Shown here: positions 45,604 through 55,338 of the stretch, in pieces | How positions within the stretch are numbered: the stretch's first letter is position 1 | How the letters are laid out: each line of letters begins with the position of its first letter | Assembly (NCBI RefSeq): GCF_018138145.1 | Contig: NZ_CP073104.1 | Span: 186,001 to 250,000 of the forward strand | DNA from: Pseudomonas sp. SCA2728.1_7 | Lineage (GTDB): Bacteria; Pseudomonadota; Gammaproteobacteria; Pseudomonadales; Pseudomonadaceae | Direction of reading: 5' to 3' | Length of the DNA stretch: 64,000 nucleotides | The notes under the pieces: model-generated | Told to the model about the DNA's origin: nothing | What the model saw: the letters and a program-made list of their open reading frames with translations, nothing else | Database searches by the model: none | Program-made: the position numbers and the translations under genes

Positions 45604-45651
45604 AGGCTCAAAGTCTGTTTCCGGCCATTCAAGGGGAAGCTGAGGGGGATT

Positions 45652-45807
45652 TCAGCTTTCGCTGGTTTCGACTGGCTCTGCGGCTTCAGCTTCCAGTTTC
45701 GCCCGATCAGCCTTGCTGATGTATTTGGGCTTTTTCGGCGCCAGTTTGGCGCTGGCCTTTTTGGCCTTTTCCTTGAACAACTGCTTGAGTTTCTTTTGAC
45801 GATTCAT
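45652..45807 (-). CDS. DUF2986-like small basic protein (51 aa)
   Basis: Starts MNRQKKLKQLFKEKAKKASA and ends acidic (EAEAAEPVETSES). The lysine-rich MNRKKK start is typical of the small DUF2986 proteins. Function unknown. About 150 bp upstream (45808-45954) show nothing else. Confidence 0.7.
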   Translation of the reverse strand: MNRQKKLKQLFKEKAKKASAKLAPKKPKYISKADRAKLEAEAAEPVETSES

Positions 45808-45954
45808 GTTTTCTGTCCGGCCTACAAGTTTGAATAACGACTAGCGAAGGGCGTAAACGTACGCATCAAGGGACGAGCCACAAGATAGGCTGCACTTTGC
45901 CCTCAAAAAGGGGCGAATCCTGACGTAAGCCTCCGTCCAAGGCAATGCCATTCC

Positions 45955-46863
45955 TCACATTGCGATGAAGTCGCGCACCGCTTTGATGGTCGGCGCCGGG
46001 GCTTCTTCCATCAACCAATGTCCTGCCGTCGGAATCACCACCTCGGTGACGTTGTCCGCAGCATTGCGCATGACGATCGCTTCGTTGTTGCCAAAGGACT
46101 TTTCACCGCCCACGGCCAGTACCGGCATGCTCAAGTGTTTGTGCAGGACGGGAGCGTTGTCGAGGGCGTCCTGACGAATGCTGCGGAACTGGGCGAATGC
46201 GGCGTGCATGGCGCCGGGGCGGGCGTAAAGCCTGGCGTAGTGCTGGCGGGTGCCTTCATCGACCTTGGCCGGATTGCCGGCAAACTCATTCCAGAAGCGA
46301 TCGAGGTAGATGCGCTCACGCCCGGCCACCAGACGCTCCATGTCCGCACCGCCAAAGTCGAAGTGCCAGAGCATCGGCGAACGAACAATGTCATTCCACG
46401 GGGTGATGCCGGGCACGGGCGCGTCCATCACCACCAGGCGCTCGGTCAGTTCGGGATAGCGCGCGGCATAGGCGAACGCGACCATGGTGCCGATGTCATG
46501 CCCGATGACCACCGAATGTTCGATCTTCAGCGCGCTCAACACCTGACGAATGTCGCCGGCCTGAGTCTTTTTGTCATAGCCGCCCTCGGGAATCGACGAC
46601 AACCCCATGCCGCGCAGATCCGGCACCACTACGGTGTGGTCGCGGGCCAGATCCGCCGCCAGCGGTGCCCACATGTCGCCGGTATCACCGAAACCATGCA
46701 ACAGCACCACGGCCGGACCCTTGCCACCGACCCGCACGTGCATTGTCGCGCCTTCGACCTTGATGTCCTGAGTGTGGAAGGTCGCAGGAAAAGGGACGAC
46801 GTCGGCATGAGCCTGGAAACTCAGGGCAAGAAGGGCGAGGGCGGTCAGTAGCGGGCGAGTCAT
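45955..46863 (-). CDS. Alpha/beta hydrolase (epoxide-hydrolase-like), exported
   Basis: 302 residues: signal peptide ends SFQAHADV; oxyanion region VVLLHGFGDTG, nucleophile elbow VIGHDIGTM (Asp nucleophile, as in epoxide hydrolases and haloalkane dehalogenases rather than Ser), and terminal AGHWLMEE with the catalytic His. Periplasmic hydrolase; substrate unknown. Confidence 0.85.
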   Translation of the reverse strand: MTRPLLTALALLALSFQAHADVVPFPATFHTQDIKVEGATMHVRVGGKGPAVVLLHGFGDTGDMWAPLAADLARDHTVVVPDLRGMGLSSIPEGGYDKKTQAGDIRQVLSALKIEHSVVIGHDIGTMVAFAYAARYPELTERLVVMDAPVPGITPWNDIVRSPMLWHFDFGGADMERLVAGRERIYLDRFWNEFAGNPAKVDEGTRQHYARLYARPGAMHAAFAQFRSIRQDALDNAPVLHKHLSMPVLAVGGEKSFGNNEAIVMRNAADNVTEVVIPTAGHWLMEEAPAPTIKAVRDFIAM

Positions 46864-46928
46864 GACGAAGTCTCCAAGCGTGGGGGGATGGAGAGAGCGT
46901 AGACGTATCGATCAGGGCCGCAGGAGTT

Positions 46929-47060
46929 TCACTTGGAAGCGAACGCCGCCTCGATAAACGCGCCCAGCGCCTTCTCCTCACGAATCTCGACAGAGAAGTG
47001 GCGAAGCGCTTTGGCAGCCAGATGATGCGCATTGCGGACGGGTGTCGATGGGCTGGGCGT
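46929..47060 (-). pseudogene. Possible truncated gene remnant
   Basis: The minus-strand frame ending at 46929 reads NAHHLAAKALRHFSVEIREE and KALGAFIEAAFASK before a stop, which looks like the C-terminus of a real protein, but no start or upstream domain is present before the next gene. Family not recognised. Left-over of a deletion is the simplest explanation. Confidence 0.35.
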
Positions 47061-47131
47061 AATCGACGATCGGCCAGCCGGGATAAACTAAGCTGATGTG
47101 TAACGTCAAGATGACACAGGAGCATCCCACC

Positions 47132-47620
47132 ATGAAGGCGCGCCGCATGATCAAGTCACGCACGTTGATTGCAACGATTTCGTCCCTTGCGCTGGTTTTC
47201 AGTTCGGCGATGGCACTGGCCGATCCCGGTAATGGAAAAGGTCAGGGGCAGGGCAATGGCAAGGGAAATTCGCAGAATGTGCAGGGCCACGGTAACCAGA
47301 AAGGTAACGGCAACAAGGGCAACAACTCGGGTGGTGATTGGAGTCATGGCCCAAGCATCGATCACGGCAATGTGCTCGGGATTGTTGGCGGCTACCGCGA
47401 CTACTGGAGCCCGGGGCCTGCGCTGCCACCGGGCATTCAAAAGAACCTGGCTCGCGGCAAAGCATTGCCGCCCGGTATCGCGAAAAAGCTCGATGGACGC
47501 CTGGTCGGTCACCTGCCGCATTACGATGGCTACGAATGGCAGCAGGTGGGCACGGATCTGATCCTGGTCGCGTTGGCCACCGGCCTGATTTACGAGGTGC
47601 TCAACGGGGCGTTTGATTAA
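47132..47620 (+). CDS. CigR/RcnB-like exported protein
   Basis: 162 residues. Signal peptide ends SSAMALADPGNG; a low-complexity Gly/Asn/Lys/Gln region (GNGKGQGQGNGKGNSQN) follows, then PPGIQKNLARGKALPPGIAKKL, a repeated LPPGI-K-L motif, and a hydrophobic C-terminus (LILVALATGLIYEVL). This is the layout of CigR-family proteins. AGGAG precedes the ATG. Function in pseudomonads unknown. Confidence 0.75.
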   Translation: MKARRMIKSRTLIATISSLALVFSSAMALADPGNGKGQGQGNGKGNSQNVQGHGNQKGNGNKGNNSGGDWSHGPSIDHGNVLGIVGGYRDYWSPGPALPPGIQKNLARGKALPPGIAKKLDGRLVGHLPHYDGYEWQQVGTDLILVALATGLIYEVLNGAFD

Positions 47621-47653
47621 GATTTCCAGCCCGTTGCGCACCACCCACGCCGA

Positions 47654-49195
47654 TCAGACGATTTTCAAAGCACTCAGCACGATCAGCGATTGCTCGGCAA
47701 AAGCCTGAGCTTGTTCGGTCAGCGCGGCAATGTTGGCTTCGGCAGTGGTCAGCGGTTTGCCGTCCTTGAGCAACACTTCGTTTTGTTCGGCGATGACGCT
47801 CCACACCAGTTGCGCCCACTCCGCCGGGTGCTGTTTGCCTTGGCGGATTGCAATCAGGAACAGTTGCTGGAAACGACTGACCGTGACGCCGCCACCGGTG
47901 ACCGGACTGCTCAACACCTGAATGTCAGCGTTGAACAGCGCGCGCTTGCACAGTTGCAAGTTGAACGCGGCGCAGCGTTCGTACACCAGCGCCTCGGCGG
48001 CTTCGCTCTGGCAAGGGGCTACCGCGCCCATGCCGACCAGGATGGCGATGGCCTGTTCCAGATCGTCATAAGCCATTGGCGACACCGCATCGAGCAACTG
48101 TTGCATCGTTCTGGCTTCATAGGTCTGACCCGCGAGTGCATTGAGGAGCGGGCGGTAAATTTCCGCTTGCAGTGACGCTTCGCCAGCGGGGCCGGTGACG
48201 CTGGACGCTACGTTTTCTGCCGGTTGCATCAGGACAAATCGCGTATTGAGCATACGCGAGCGGCGCTCGGTGGCGCTCAGTCGGTTGGCACCGCGCACGT
48301 ACAGGTCGCGACGGAAAGCCTGGTTGACGAAGTAGTCACGCGCCTGCTCGCGCATCACCGGATGCTCGATACCGTCGAGAAAGGCCAGGCCTTCGGCGCT
48401 CAGGTTGAGTGCATCGACCGAATCCAGCGGCACCGCTGTGGTGACGTAATCGAGCTTGGCCGGGGCCAGCGCATCCACCATGTCGGCGAAATACATGCAG
48501 TTCCAGTCGCGATTGAAATATTCGTGGGCGACGTATTGGCGATCCTGACCTTTGATGGTCTGCAGTCGCGCGCCCAGGCTCGGCGCGGCGATGGCGTACT
48601 TGGGGTTGGCCGCCAGCAGCGCTTCGGAAAACTGCAACGCAGCATCGATGCGCTGATCCGGCCGCGTCGAGTGGCTGGCAAAGCGGTCGTGCAGGCTGAA
48701 CAGTTGGCGCAACGGCGCTGAAGGCGACCAGCCCGGGAATGCGTTGTAGCTGACGTACAGGTGACCACCCGGTTTGAGGTGGCGCCGGGCGAATTCGACA
48801 ATCAGCTTCTGGTTGTCACGGCTGACCCAGGTCCAGATGCCATGCAGGCTGATGCTGTCGAACTGCGGCAAATCATGGCGCGCCAGCAGTTGCTCAAAGC
48901 TGTCGTCATAGAGTCTTGCGCCGTTGTTGCTGAGTTCCGCCAGCTCAATGGCGTGAGCCGCCTGACCGGGGTGGAAGTCCGTACCGACGAAGCCTGCCGG
49001 GTTGGCCGTGGCGTGAATATTGATCGACACACCCTGACCAAAACCGAGTTCGCAGTGATAACCGTCGGGATTGTCCAGGCCGGCAAAGCCGCGTAACAAC
49101 AGGCAGTAACGCTGGAAAACCGGATTGATTTCCCGGCTATAGCTGTAGGTGTAGCCTTCGTCGGTGAAATAACCTTCGTTCCAGGCATTGCTCAT
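47654..49195 (-). CDS. SAM methyltransferase with methyltransferase-regulatory domain
   Basis: 513 residues. N-terminal class I methyltransferase domain (YHCELGFGQGVSINIHATAN, FVGTDFHPGQ, FDSISLHGIWTWV) followed by a regulatory domain and a C-terminal helical extension. It resembles lysine-methyltransferase-type proteins found near pilin or porin targets in other bacteria; target here unknown. The ATG at 49195 follows GAGGCTGC. Confidence 0.82.
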   Translation of the reverse strand: MSNAWNEGYFTDEGYTYSYSREINPVFQRYCLLLRGFAGLDNPDGYHCELGFGQGVSINIHATANPAGFVGTDFHPGQAAHAIELAELSNNGARLYDDSFEQLLARHDLPQFDSISLHGIWTWVSRDNQKLIVEFARRHLKPGGHLYVSYNAFPGWSPSAPLRQLFSLHDRFASHSTRPDQRIDAALQFSEALLAANPKYAIAAPSLGARLQTIKGQDRQYVAHEYFNRDWNCMYFADMVDALAPAKLDYVTTAVPLDSVDALNLSAEGLAFLDGIEHPVMREQARDYFVNQAFRRDLYVRGANRLSATERRSRMLNTRFVLMQPAENVASSVTGPAGEASLQAEIYRPLLNALAGQTYEARTMQQLLDAVSPMAYDDLEQAIAILVGMGAVAPCQSEAAEALVYERCAAFNLQLCKRALFNADIQVLSSPVTGGGVTVSRFQQLFLIAIRQGKQHPAEWAQLVWSVIAEQNEVLLKDGKPLTTAEANIAALTEQAQAFAEQSLIVLSALKIV

Positions 49196-49362
49196 GGGTG
49201 CAGCCTCTTGAATCGTAATGGAAAGTGGCTCTTGTAAAAGGCATGGACGTGCGTCGTTCAGTCTTGCGCAGGCCACCCGCATGTTGTCGGCAGGATCGAA
49301 CCATTCGATAGGGTTCGTGCTGATATTTTGCCGGGTTATTCATGATCAGAGTTGGTCGCTCC

Positions 49363-49845
49363 TCACAAACGCACGCCCATCTCCAAGGCACGGGTCTCGA
49401 AGCCGAACTCGGCATACATGCGCACCGCGCGCTCGTTGAAAGGCCAGACCGTCAAGCGCAAGTCCTGCGCATTCTGCTCGATAGCCCAGTCTTTAACCCG
49501 CTGAATCAGCGCGCGGCCAATGCCTTTGCCCCAGAACGGTTCGGCGACACAGACTGAGCCGATGCGCACCACGTTCTGCGGCTGCATCAGCGGGCCGGAA
49601 CTGGCGGACAGGGTGGCCGTAATGAACGCCACGGGCCGGTCAGCGGTGCTGGCGATAAAGACGATCTGGCCTGCCTTTTCAAATACCCCGGCCCAGTGCG
49701 GCAAGTCGCGGGCGAAATCTTCGGTGGCGGCGGCGTAGATATCGGGGCGGGCGGCGTGGTGTACCGAATTGAGCAATTGGCCCAGTTCGCACATCGCCAG
49801 AGCATCTTCGGCAGTAGCGGTTCGGTAGCTAATGATTTCTTCCAT
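49363..49845 (-). CDS. GNAT acetyltransferase
   Basis: 160 residues with IGSVCVAEPFWGKGIGRALIQRVKDWA (acetyl-CoA loop) and NERAVRMYAEFGFE. AGGAGCG precedes the ATG at 49845. Substrate unknown. Confidence 0.87.
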   Translation of the reverse strand: MEEIISYRTATAEDALAMCELGQLLNSVHHAARPDIYAAATEDFARDLPHWAGVFEKAGQIVFIASTADRPVAFITATLSASSGPLMQPQNVVRIGSVCVAEPFWGKGIGRALIQRVKDWAIEQNAQDLRLTVWPFNERAVRMYAEFGFETRALEMGVRL

Positions 49846-49897
49846 GAATGGCGCTCCTGTGTTGTTTGGGAATCGTTGCGTTACGTCCGGGTGAAGC

Positions 49898-50320
49898 TCA
49901 AATTGCCCGTTCACCCAAGCGCTCTACCAGTCTGACCAGATACCCATCGGGATCCTGAACGATGAATTCGCGCTGGCCGACTTCAATGTTGTCAGCGCGA
50001 TACCAAGTGTCTTGGCAATCACGGTAAAGCGCAAAACCGGCCTGTCCGAGATGACGGATGATCGAAGCGACTTCGGCAACATCGATCTGCAGGTTGATGC
50101 CGCGTCCGAAGGGCTTGCTCAGCGGTGCCGTCAACCATTGGCCGGCATCTGGATCAACTTGTTCGAGCATGACCTGTGCGCCATTCAGGTCGAGATAGGC
50201 GAAACCGTCTTCGGGGCGCTGATAAGCGATGCTGAATCCCAGGCAAGACACCCAGAACCGCAGGCTGTTTTGCAGGTTGGACACCATCAATTCCGGGACC
50301 AGTCTGTTGCGTTCGAGCAT
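49898..50320 (-). CDS. VOC-family (bleomycin-resistance-like) protein
   Basis: 140 residues: LVPELMVSNLQNSLRFWVSCLGFSIAYQRPEDGFAYL and FIVQDPDGYLVRLVERLG. Fits bleomycin/glycopeptide-binding or fosfomycin-like VOC proteins; resistance not shown. 52 bp upstream of the GNAT gene, same strand. Confidence 0.85.
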   Translation of the reverse strand: MLERNRLVPELMVSNLQNSLRFWVSCLGFSIAYQRPEDGFAYLDLNGAQVMLEQVDPDAGQWLTAPLSKPFGRGINLQIDVAEVASIIRHLGQAGFALYRDCQDTWYRADNIEVGQREFIVQDPDGYLVRLVERLGERAI

Positions 50321-50513
50321 GAGGTGACTTCCGTTTCGAGTTGTAAACCGTGATCAAAATCGATCGGTTGAATCCTTCGCAAGCTTCGCATCCTGCGGTA
50401 AACGGCGAAAGTATGCATCCCGGATCCTGCAGGCATTTCAACGAAGCCGGGGGCACCTGGGTCGCTTTTTCAGGCAAATCTGTGCATTGAATGTTTCTGC
50501 GTTAAACGAATAA

Positions 50514-50525
50514 TCGAGCGCTCGA
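50514..50525. promoter_or_regulatory. Perfect 12-bp palindrome upstream of panB
   Basis: TCGAGCGCTCGA, about 90 bp before the panB start. Possible operator. The rest of the 295-bp gap shows no gene. Confidence 0.35.
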
Positions 50526-50615
50526 ATCTTTTGGAGTTGGGCACTGTATGGAAGCGTTACGCATTCAATCTGGCGACATTTATCGTTCACGGACGGCAGC
50601 CTCGGAGAGTCGCCC

Positions 50616-51431
50616 ATGAGCCTGCATACCCGCACCAAACGCTTGACCGTGCCGCAACTGGTCGCGATGAAAGGCCAACAGAAAATCGTCTCGCTGACGG
50701 CGTACTCCAGCAGTATCGCCAAGCTGATCGACCCGATCGTCGACTTTATTCTGGTCGGCGATTCCACGGCCATGGTCGGTTATGGCCGCGCCTCGACGCT
50801 GAGCATGCAGCTCGAAGAAATCATCGGCCACACGCGGGCGGTGGTCGATAGCACGCGCCTGGCCTGTGTGGTGGCCGACATGCCGTTTGGCAGTTATCAA
50901 GAATCCCACGAGCAGGCCTTTCGTAATTGCGCTCAGGTATTGGCGCGTACCGGTTGCGACGCGGTCAAACTGGAAGCCAACAAGGCCTTGGCGCCGACGG
51001 TCGAGTTTCTTGTAGCCCGTGGTATTCCGGTCATGGCCCATGTCGGCTTGATGCCGCAGTTCGTCAATGTCATGGGCGGTTTCAAGGCTCAGGGCCTGAC
51101 GGCTGAAACCGGTGCAGTGATTGCCGAAGATGCCCGGGCCAATCTAGACGCAGGCGCCTTCAGCCTGTTGCTCGAAGGAGTGGCGGAGGGCGTGGCGCGG
51201 CAGATTACGCTGGAGTCGAAAATGCCCACCATCGGCATCGGCGCCTCACCGGCCTGCGACGGCCAGGTGCTGGTCACCGAAGATGTGCTCGGCCTGGGCG
51301 GTGAGCATCTGCCGCGCTTCGTCAAACGCTACGCCGATGTCGGCGCGGTGATCAGCGAGGCATGCGCGCAGTTTGCTGACGATGTGCGCCATGGTCGGTT
51401 TCCTGAGGCGCGGCATTGCTATGGACTGTAG
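50616..51431 (+). CDS. panB: 3-methyl-2-oxobutanoate hydroxymethyltransferase (PanB)
   Basis: 271 residues with the ketopantoate hydroxymethyltransferase motifs: [23 protein letters not shown] (Mg ligand), [14 protein letters not shown] and MAHVGLMPQ. It adds a hydroxymethyl group from methylene-THF to 2-oxoisovalerate in pantothenate synthesis. No panC or panD is adjacent, so this is probably a second, accessory copy. Converges on the MocR gene with a 13-base overlap. Confidence 0.9.
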   Translation: MSLHTRTKRLTVPQLVAMKGQQKIVSLTAYSSSIAKLIDPIVDFILVGDSTAMVGYGRASTLSMQLEEIIGHTRAVVDSTRLACVVADMPFGSYQESHEQAFRNCAQVLARTGCDAVKLEANKALAPTVEFLVARGIPVMAHVGLMPQFVNVMGGFKAQGLTAETGAVIAEDARANLDAGAFSLLLEGVAEGVARQITLESKMPTIGIGASPACDGQVLVTEDVLGLGGEHLPRFVKRYADVGAVISEACAQFADDVRHGRFPEARHCYGL

Positions 51432-52828
51432 ACACGGTTTTCTTCGGTGAACGCCTGCGCCAGTCGTTGCACCGCGTGGCCGATATCCTTGTCCCAATCG
51501 AGGCTGTAGCTCAGGCGCAGGTGCTGGTTCCAGGCGCCTTGTTGGCTGAAGATCTCGCCGGGGGCGATGACGATCCGCTCGGTCAGCAGGCGCTCGAACA
51601 CCCGTTGCATGTCGATCGGCCGCACAGCCTTGAGCCAGAAGCTCGCACCGCCCTGAGGGGCGACTACCTGCCACTGACCGTTACCGTGTTCTTCCAACAA
51701 GGTCTGTAGCTGTTGCATGCGCTTGCGCAACAGTGCTCGCAGGGTGGTCAGGTGCTGATCGATGCGCCTGGAGCTGTAAAGTCTGGCAATCGCTTTCTGC
51801 CGAATTGGCGAGAGGCGAAATCCGCGTTGCATAAACAATCGATGAAATTGCGCGGCCTGCTGGCGACACAGCACATAGCCGTACGGCGCTTCGCCGCCAA
51901 TAATCTTGTCGAACGTCGAGAACACCACCAGTTTGTCCGGATCAGCAAAATCGCGATAGCGCGCGGGTGAATCGGAGAAACACAATTCGCCCCATGTGTC
52001 GTTTTCGAACAGCCAGATATCGCGCTCGGCCAGCCAGTCACAGATCTGCTGTTTATCGTGCGCCGGCATCAACTGGCCCTGGGGAATATTCACCGTGGAG
52101 GACAGCACCGCGAGGCGCACCGGTTCGCGCGTGAGTAACGCCTTCAACGCGGTTAGATCGAAGCGGCCGTCATCGCCAAGAGGCATCTCGATGACGCGGA
52201 TATCAGCCGCCCGCAATTGGCGCAGAATCGCCCACGAGCAGGGCGACTCTACCAACGCCACGCTGCCGCCTAGATTCAAGGCACTCAGTGATAATTCCAG
52301 CACGCTACGCAGGTCCGCGCCGATGTACACCTGCTCGGTCAGCCAGTGGTTGTGAGCGGCACGGGTGTAGCGTTCCGCCAGGGCGGCGCGCAATTCCGGC
52401 TCGCCGAGTGGCTGATAGAGCGGTGCATTCGAGGGCGGGTATTGGCGAGTCAGCTCACGCTCCATCATCAACAACGGCCCCTGTAGCGACAGCAGCATCG
52501 CCGGGGCATCGCTGCTCAGCGCCAGCATGCCGGGCTGACGGGCGCTGACGAAGACGTGGTCCAGAAGATTGCCGGAGCTGGTCGTCACAGGCGCCGCCGG
52601 CATCGACCGGGTGAAATAGCCGAACCTGGGTTTGGCGTGGATTCTGCCTTCGTCCTCGAGCAGTGCGTAGGCATATTTGGTCGTCGACACCGAAACGCCG
52701 AGGCGCAGGGCCAGTTGTCGCAGGGACGGCAGTTTCTGCTCAGTCGTGCCACTGGCCGCCTCGATCAATCCGATGAGGTAGTGGTAGACCGCTTGATAGG
52801 CGAACGCGGTGTCGTTGGGGGGCGTCAA
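51419..52828 (-). CDS. MocR-family (GntR helix-turn-helix plus aminotransferase fold) regulator
   Basis: 469 residues: GntR winged helix at 1-75 ([31 protein letters not shown]) and a class I aminotransferase domain containing [16 protein letters not shown], with the PLP lysine. It senses PLP or an amino compound. Target genes not evident. Confidence 0.9.
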   Translation of the reverse strand: MTPPNDTAFAYQAVYHYLIGLIEAASGTTEQKLPSLRQLALRLGVSVSTTKYAYALLEDEGRIHAKPRFGYFTRSMPAAPVTTSSGNLLDHVFVSARQPGMLALSSDAPAMLLSLQGPLLMMERELTRQYPPSNAPLYQPLGEPELRAALAERYTRAAHNHWLTEQVYIGADLRSVLELSLSALNLGGSVALVESPCSWAILRQLRAADIRVIEMPLGDDGRFDLTALKALLTREPVRLAVLSSTVNIPQGQLMPAHDKQQICDWLAERDIWLFENDTWGELCFSDSPARYRDFADPDKLVVFSTFDKIIGGEAPYGYVLCRQQAAQFHRLFMQRGFRLSPIRQKAIARLYSSRRIDQHLTTLRALLRKRMQQLQTLLEEHGNGQWQVVAPQGGASFWLKAVRPIDMQRVFERLLTERIVIAPGEIFSQQGAWNQHLRLSYSLDWDKDIGHAVQRLAQAFTEENRVYSP

Positions 52829-52884
52829 TGCTGTTCTCCTTGATTGTCAGCCTAAGAAGCAAACGGAAGATTGTGCCAAAGCAG

Positions 52885-53205
52885 TCAGCGGTCCGTTTGC
52901 GCCGCCGCCCAGTGCTTCATCTCTTCAGCAATGAAGTGATTGACCAGGTCGCTGTACATTTTCTCAATGGCATCTGCATTCAAACCTTCGTTTTCGGCCC
53001 AGTCGCGACGGGTTGCCAACATCGCCTGAAAACGCTCCGGTGCCCGCACTGAGGTCGCCGAGGTCTTGAACTTCGAGGCCGCGAGTACGTACTGAAAGCG
53101 CTTGCCCAGCAGTTTGATCACCGCTTGATCGAGTCGGTCGATTTCACTTCGAATATCTTGCATGTCCGCACAGTCGGCGGGTTGTAACGTGTTGATGACG
53201 TCCAT
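52885..53205 (-). CDS. PchB-like isochorismate pyruvate-lyase/chorismate mutase
   Basis: 106 residues: all-helical AroQ fold (DIRSEIDRLDQAVIKLLGKRFQYVLAASKFK, APERFQAMLATRRDWAENEGL). Closely follows PchB layout and length. Makes salicylate from isochorismate if PchA-type synthase exists elsewhere; chorismate mutase activity is the alternative. Confidence 0.85.
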   Translation of the reverse strand: MDVINTLQPADCADMQDIRSEIDRLDQAVIKLLGKRFQYVLAASKFKTSATSVRAPERFQAMLATRRDWAENEGLNADAIEKMYSDLVNHFIAEEMKHWAAAQTDR

Positions 53206-53250
53206 GTGCGTCTGTGCCTCTCGAGTTGTTGGTGATAGTGCGGCGGGTTT

Positions 53251-53802
53251 TCAGAGGGTAAGAGCAGCGTTGTTCGTCACTTTGCGTGCTTCAGACAGCT
53301 CAGTGAGAAACGCCAGAATCTGCGGCACACCGCAAAGATGAACGACTGGAATCTGCGGCCCGACGCTAGCACGCATCGCTTCAATGCTCGGGCGATTGAC
53401 CCGGTCAAAATTCCACACGTATTTCAGAAATTGCAGAAATGCGCGGTCCAGCCGCTCGGTGCAGCCGACGGGAAGATCCGTGCGCGGGCGATTCAGGGCG
53501 CTGCGCAGAATGACCCGCTTCATGCAGGTCAGCCGAGGCGTATCCAGCCAGATCACCAGGTCGGCACGGGGCAGTCGCAGATCGAAGGTGCGCCGCGAAT
53601 AATTGCCTTCGCAGATCCAGGTGTCGCCCGCCACGGCTTGGCGAACCCGTTCACGGAACATTTCATTGACCGGCTCTACCCAGCCTGGCTCCCAGAACAG
53701 CGGGTCGAGGTGAACCACCGCCAGATCCAGACGCCGGCCGATTTCGCGGGCGAGGCTAGATTTGCCGCTGCCCGAGTTGCCCAGAATGACGATGCGTTGC
53801 AT
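53251..53802 (-). CDS. P-loop nucleoside/adenylate-kinase-like protein
   Basis: 183 residues. Walker A GNSGSGKSS near the start, LDPLFWEPGW, WICEGNYSRRTFDLRLPRADLVIWLD. This is the topology-modulation (FlaR-like) subset of small P-loop kinases. The ATG at 53802 is chosen over a TTG six bases upstream. Confidence 0.82.
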   Translation of the reverse strand: MQRIVILGNSGSGKSSLAREIGRRLDLAVVHLDPLFWEPGWVEPVNEMFRERVRQAVAGDTWICEGNYSRRTFDLRLPRADLVIWLDTPRLTCMKRVILRSALNRPRTDLPVGCTERLDRAFLQFLKYVWNFDRVNRPSIEAMRASVGPQIPVVHLCGVPQILAFLTELSEARKVTNNAALTL

Positions 53803-53840
53803 GTGCAAATCCCTTGCTGCAAAAAGTCGGCAAGTCTAAA

Positions 53841-54905
53841 TCAAGCGTTACCGGAATTCCGAAAAAAACGCTCTGGGCGGCACGGTTGAAGGGCAGCAGA
53901 TGACCGGCGATCCAGCAGCTCTTCACTGGCGAGGCGCCCGACGATTGCCGCCAGCGTCACACCGGGATGCATCGCACAAACGTAGACCCCGCTGACACCG
54001 GGCAAGTAACCGACCACGGGTATGCCATCAGCGGGCATAGGTCTCAGTCCGACGGCGACGGTTTGCGCCTCAATCAAAACCACCCCGTGAAGTTCTTTGC
54101 GTATGGCTTCGGCGGTTTGCCGGGCGATGTCAGTCGGCGAGTTGCCTGGCGTCTCTCCCCAATAATCTTCAGCGGCCAGCAACGTGCCGTCGGCGCTTTG
54201 CCGAATTTCCATTTCGGGGCTGGAGATGATTCCTTTAACGACGCCCGGTTGGGTTTTGTAGCGGATGAAAATGGCCGGTGAGGCGTCGATGGGCAGGGAG
54301 GCGTTCAGCAACTGCGTCAACTGCCGGGTGCCAGTCCCGGCGGCAAGCACAACAAGGTCGGCATCGATCGTGCCCGCTGTGGTTTCAACGCCGGTGACAT
54401 CTGCGTTGCAGGTTTTGAAACCGGTCACTCGGGTTTGCGTGAGCAATTGCGCCCCCAGCGCCCGGGCGCCGGCAATCAAGGCGTGGGTGGCCTGCACGGC
54501 GTCGAGTGCGCCTTCTTCCGCGCGATACAACGCGCGGGGAGGGGGATTTTTCAGGTTGGGCTCGCGGGCAAGCACCTCGGCAGACGATAACAATGTCGCC
54601 GACGCCGGATACTCTGCTGATTCGCTGTACGACAGCGCTCCGGTCCAGCGAATCTGCAAATCCCGCAGCTCGGTTTCGAGTCGTCGGTAGGCTTCTATGG
54701 CCATACCGCGCAACTGCGCAATCGGATCAGCGCCGGTGTGCGTGGCAGTGATCCAGGCGAAAGAGCTTGCCGTCACGCCGTTCGCGATCTCGCCGGCCTC
54801 GATCAACGTGACCTGTGCACCTTTGCCGGACAGGTGATACGCAAGAGAGGCACCGACGATGCCCGCACCCACCACCACAATTCGCCGATGTGCTGTCTTT
54901 TTCAT
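53841..54905 (-). CDS. FAD-dependent amino-acid oxidase (DAO family)
   Basis: 354 residues: RIVVVGAGIVGASLAYHLSGKGAQVTLIEAG (Rossmann), and the C-terminal MPADGIPVVGYLPGVSGVYVCAMHPGVTLA typical of DadA/SoxB-like oxidases. Cytoplasmic or membrane-associated; substrate unknown. Confidence 0.87.
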   Translation of the reverse strand: MKKTAHRRIVVVGAGIVGASLAYHLSGKGAQVTLIEAGEIANGVTASSFAWITATHTGADPIAQLRGMAIEAYRRLETELRDLQIRWTGALSYSESAEYPASATLLSSAEVLAREPNLKNPPPRALYRAEEGALDAVQATHALIAGARALGAQLLTQTRVTGFKTCNADVTGVETTAGTIDADLVVLAAGTGTRQLTQLLNASLPIDASPAIFIRYKTQPGVVKGIISSPEMEIRQSADGTLLAAEDYWGETPGNSPTDIARQTAEAIRKELHGVVLIEAQTVAVGLRPMPADGIPVVGYLPGVSGVYVCAMHPGVTLAAIVGRLASEELLDRRSSAALQPCRPERFFRNSGNA

Positions 54906-54965
54906 TGCAACATTCCCTGTTGTCGAGGTGCCGATCCTGCAACAGGGGTGACAATGCGAGCAACC

Positions 54966-54991
54966 AGAAAAAGCCCGGCCAAAGCCGGGCT
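54966..54991 (-). terminator. Intrinsic terminator
   Basis: Minus strand: AGCCCGG/CCGGGCT stem, six-base loop, then TTTTT. Lies downstream of the PLDc_N-type gene. Confidence 0.8.
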
Positions 54992-55087
54992 CGTACGCTG
55001 AAACCGGGCTAAGCGGCCATATTTCCCGCGGGCATTTGGCATGCCAGTCCGTGACGGATGCTCAGTCGCTAAGGATCAATAGTCAGG

Positions 55088-55288
55088 TTACGACGCTGAA
55101 TGACTGACATGCTTGGGGCCCGCCAACGCCCAGGCAATCAAGCCGAACAATGGCACAAACACGATCAGCACAATCCACACGCCTTTATTGCTCGCTTTCC
55201 CCTCGCTCTTGCGCACCCGATTGATGGCCCAGAGTTCGATTAGCAGAAGAACTGCCGCCAGTACGATCCACACGGTTTCGATTTGCAT
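55088..55288 (-). CDS. PLDc_N-type small membrane protein (66 aa)
   Basis: Two hydrophobic segments (VWIVLAAVLLLIELWAINRV and GVWIVLIVFVPLFGLIAWAL) separated by a basic loop (RKSEGKASNK); matches the PLDc_N family. Bacitracin-like cardiolipin-synthase N-terminal domains have the same layout. AGGAGG precedes the ATG. Confidence 0.85.
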   Translation of the reverse strand: MQIETVWIVLAAVLLLIELWAINRVRKSEGKASNKGVWIVLIVFVPLFGLIAWALAGPKHVSHSAS

Positions 55289-55338
55289 TGGCTACCTCCT
55301 GATGGTCTGTGCGTTAGGTGGCGTGCGGTGCGACGGGT

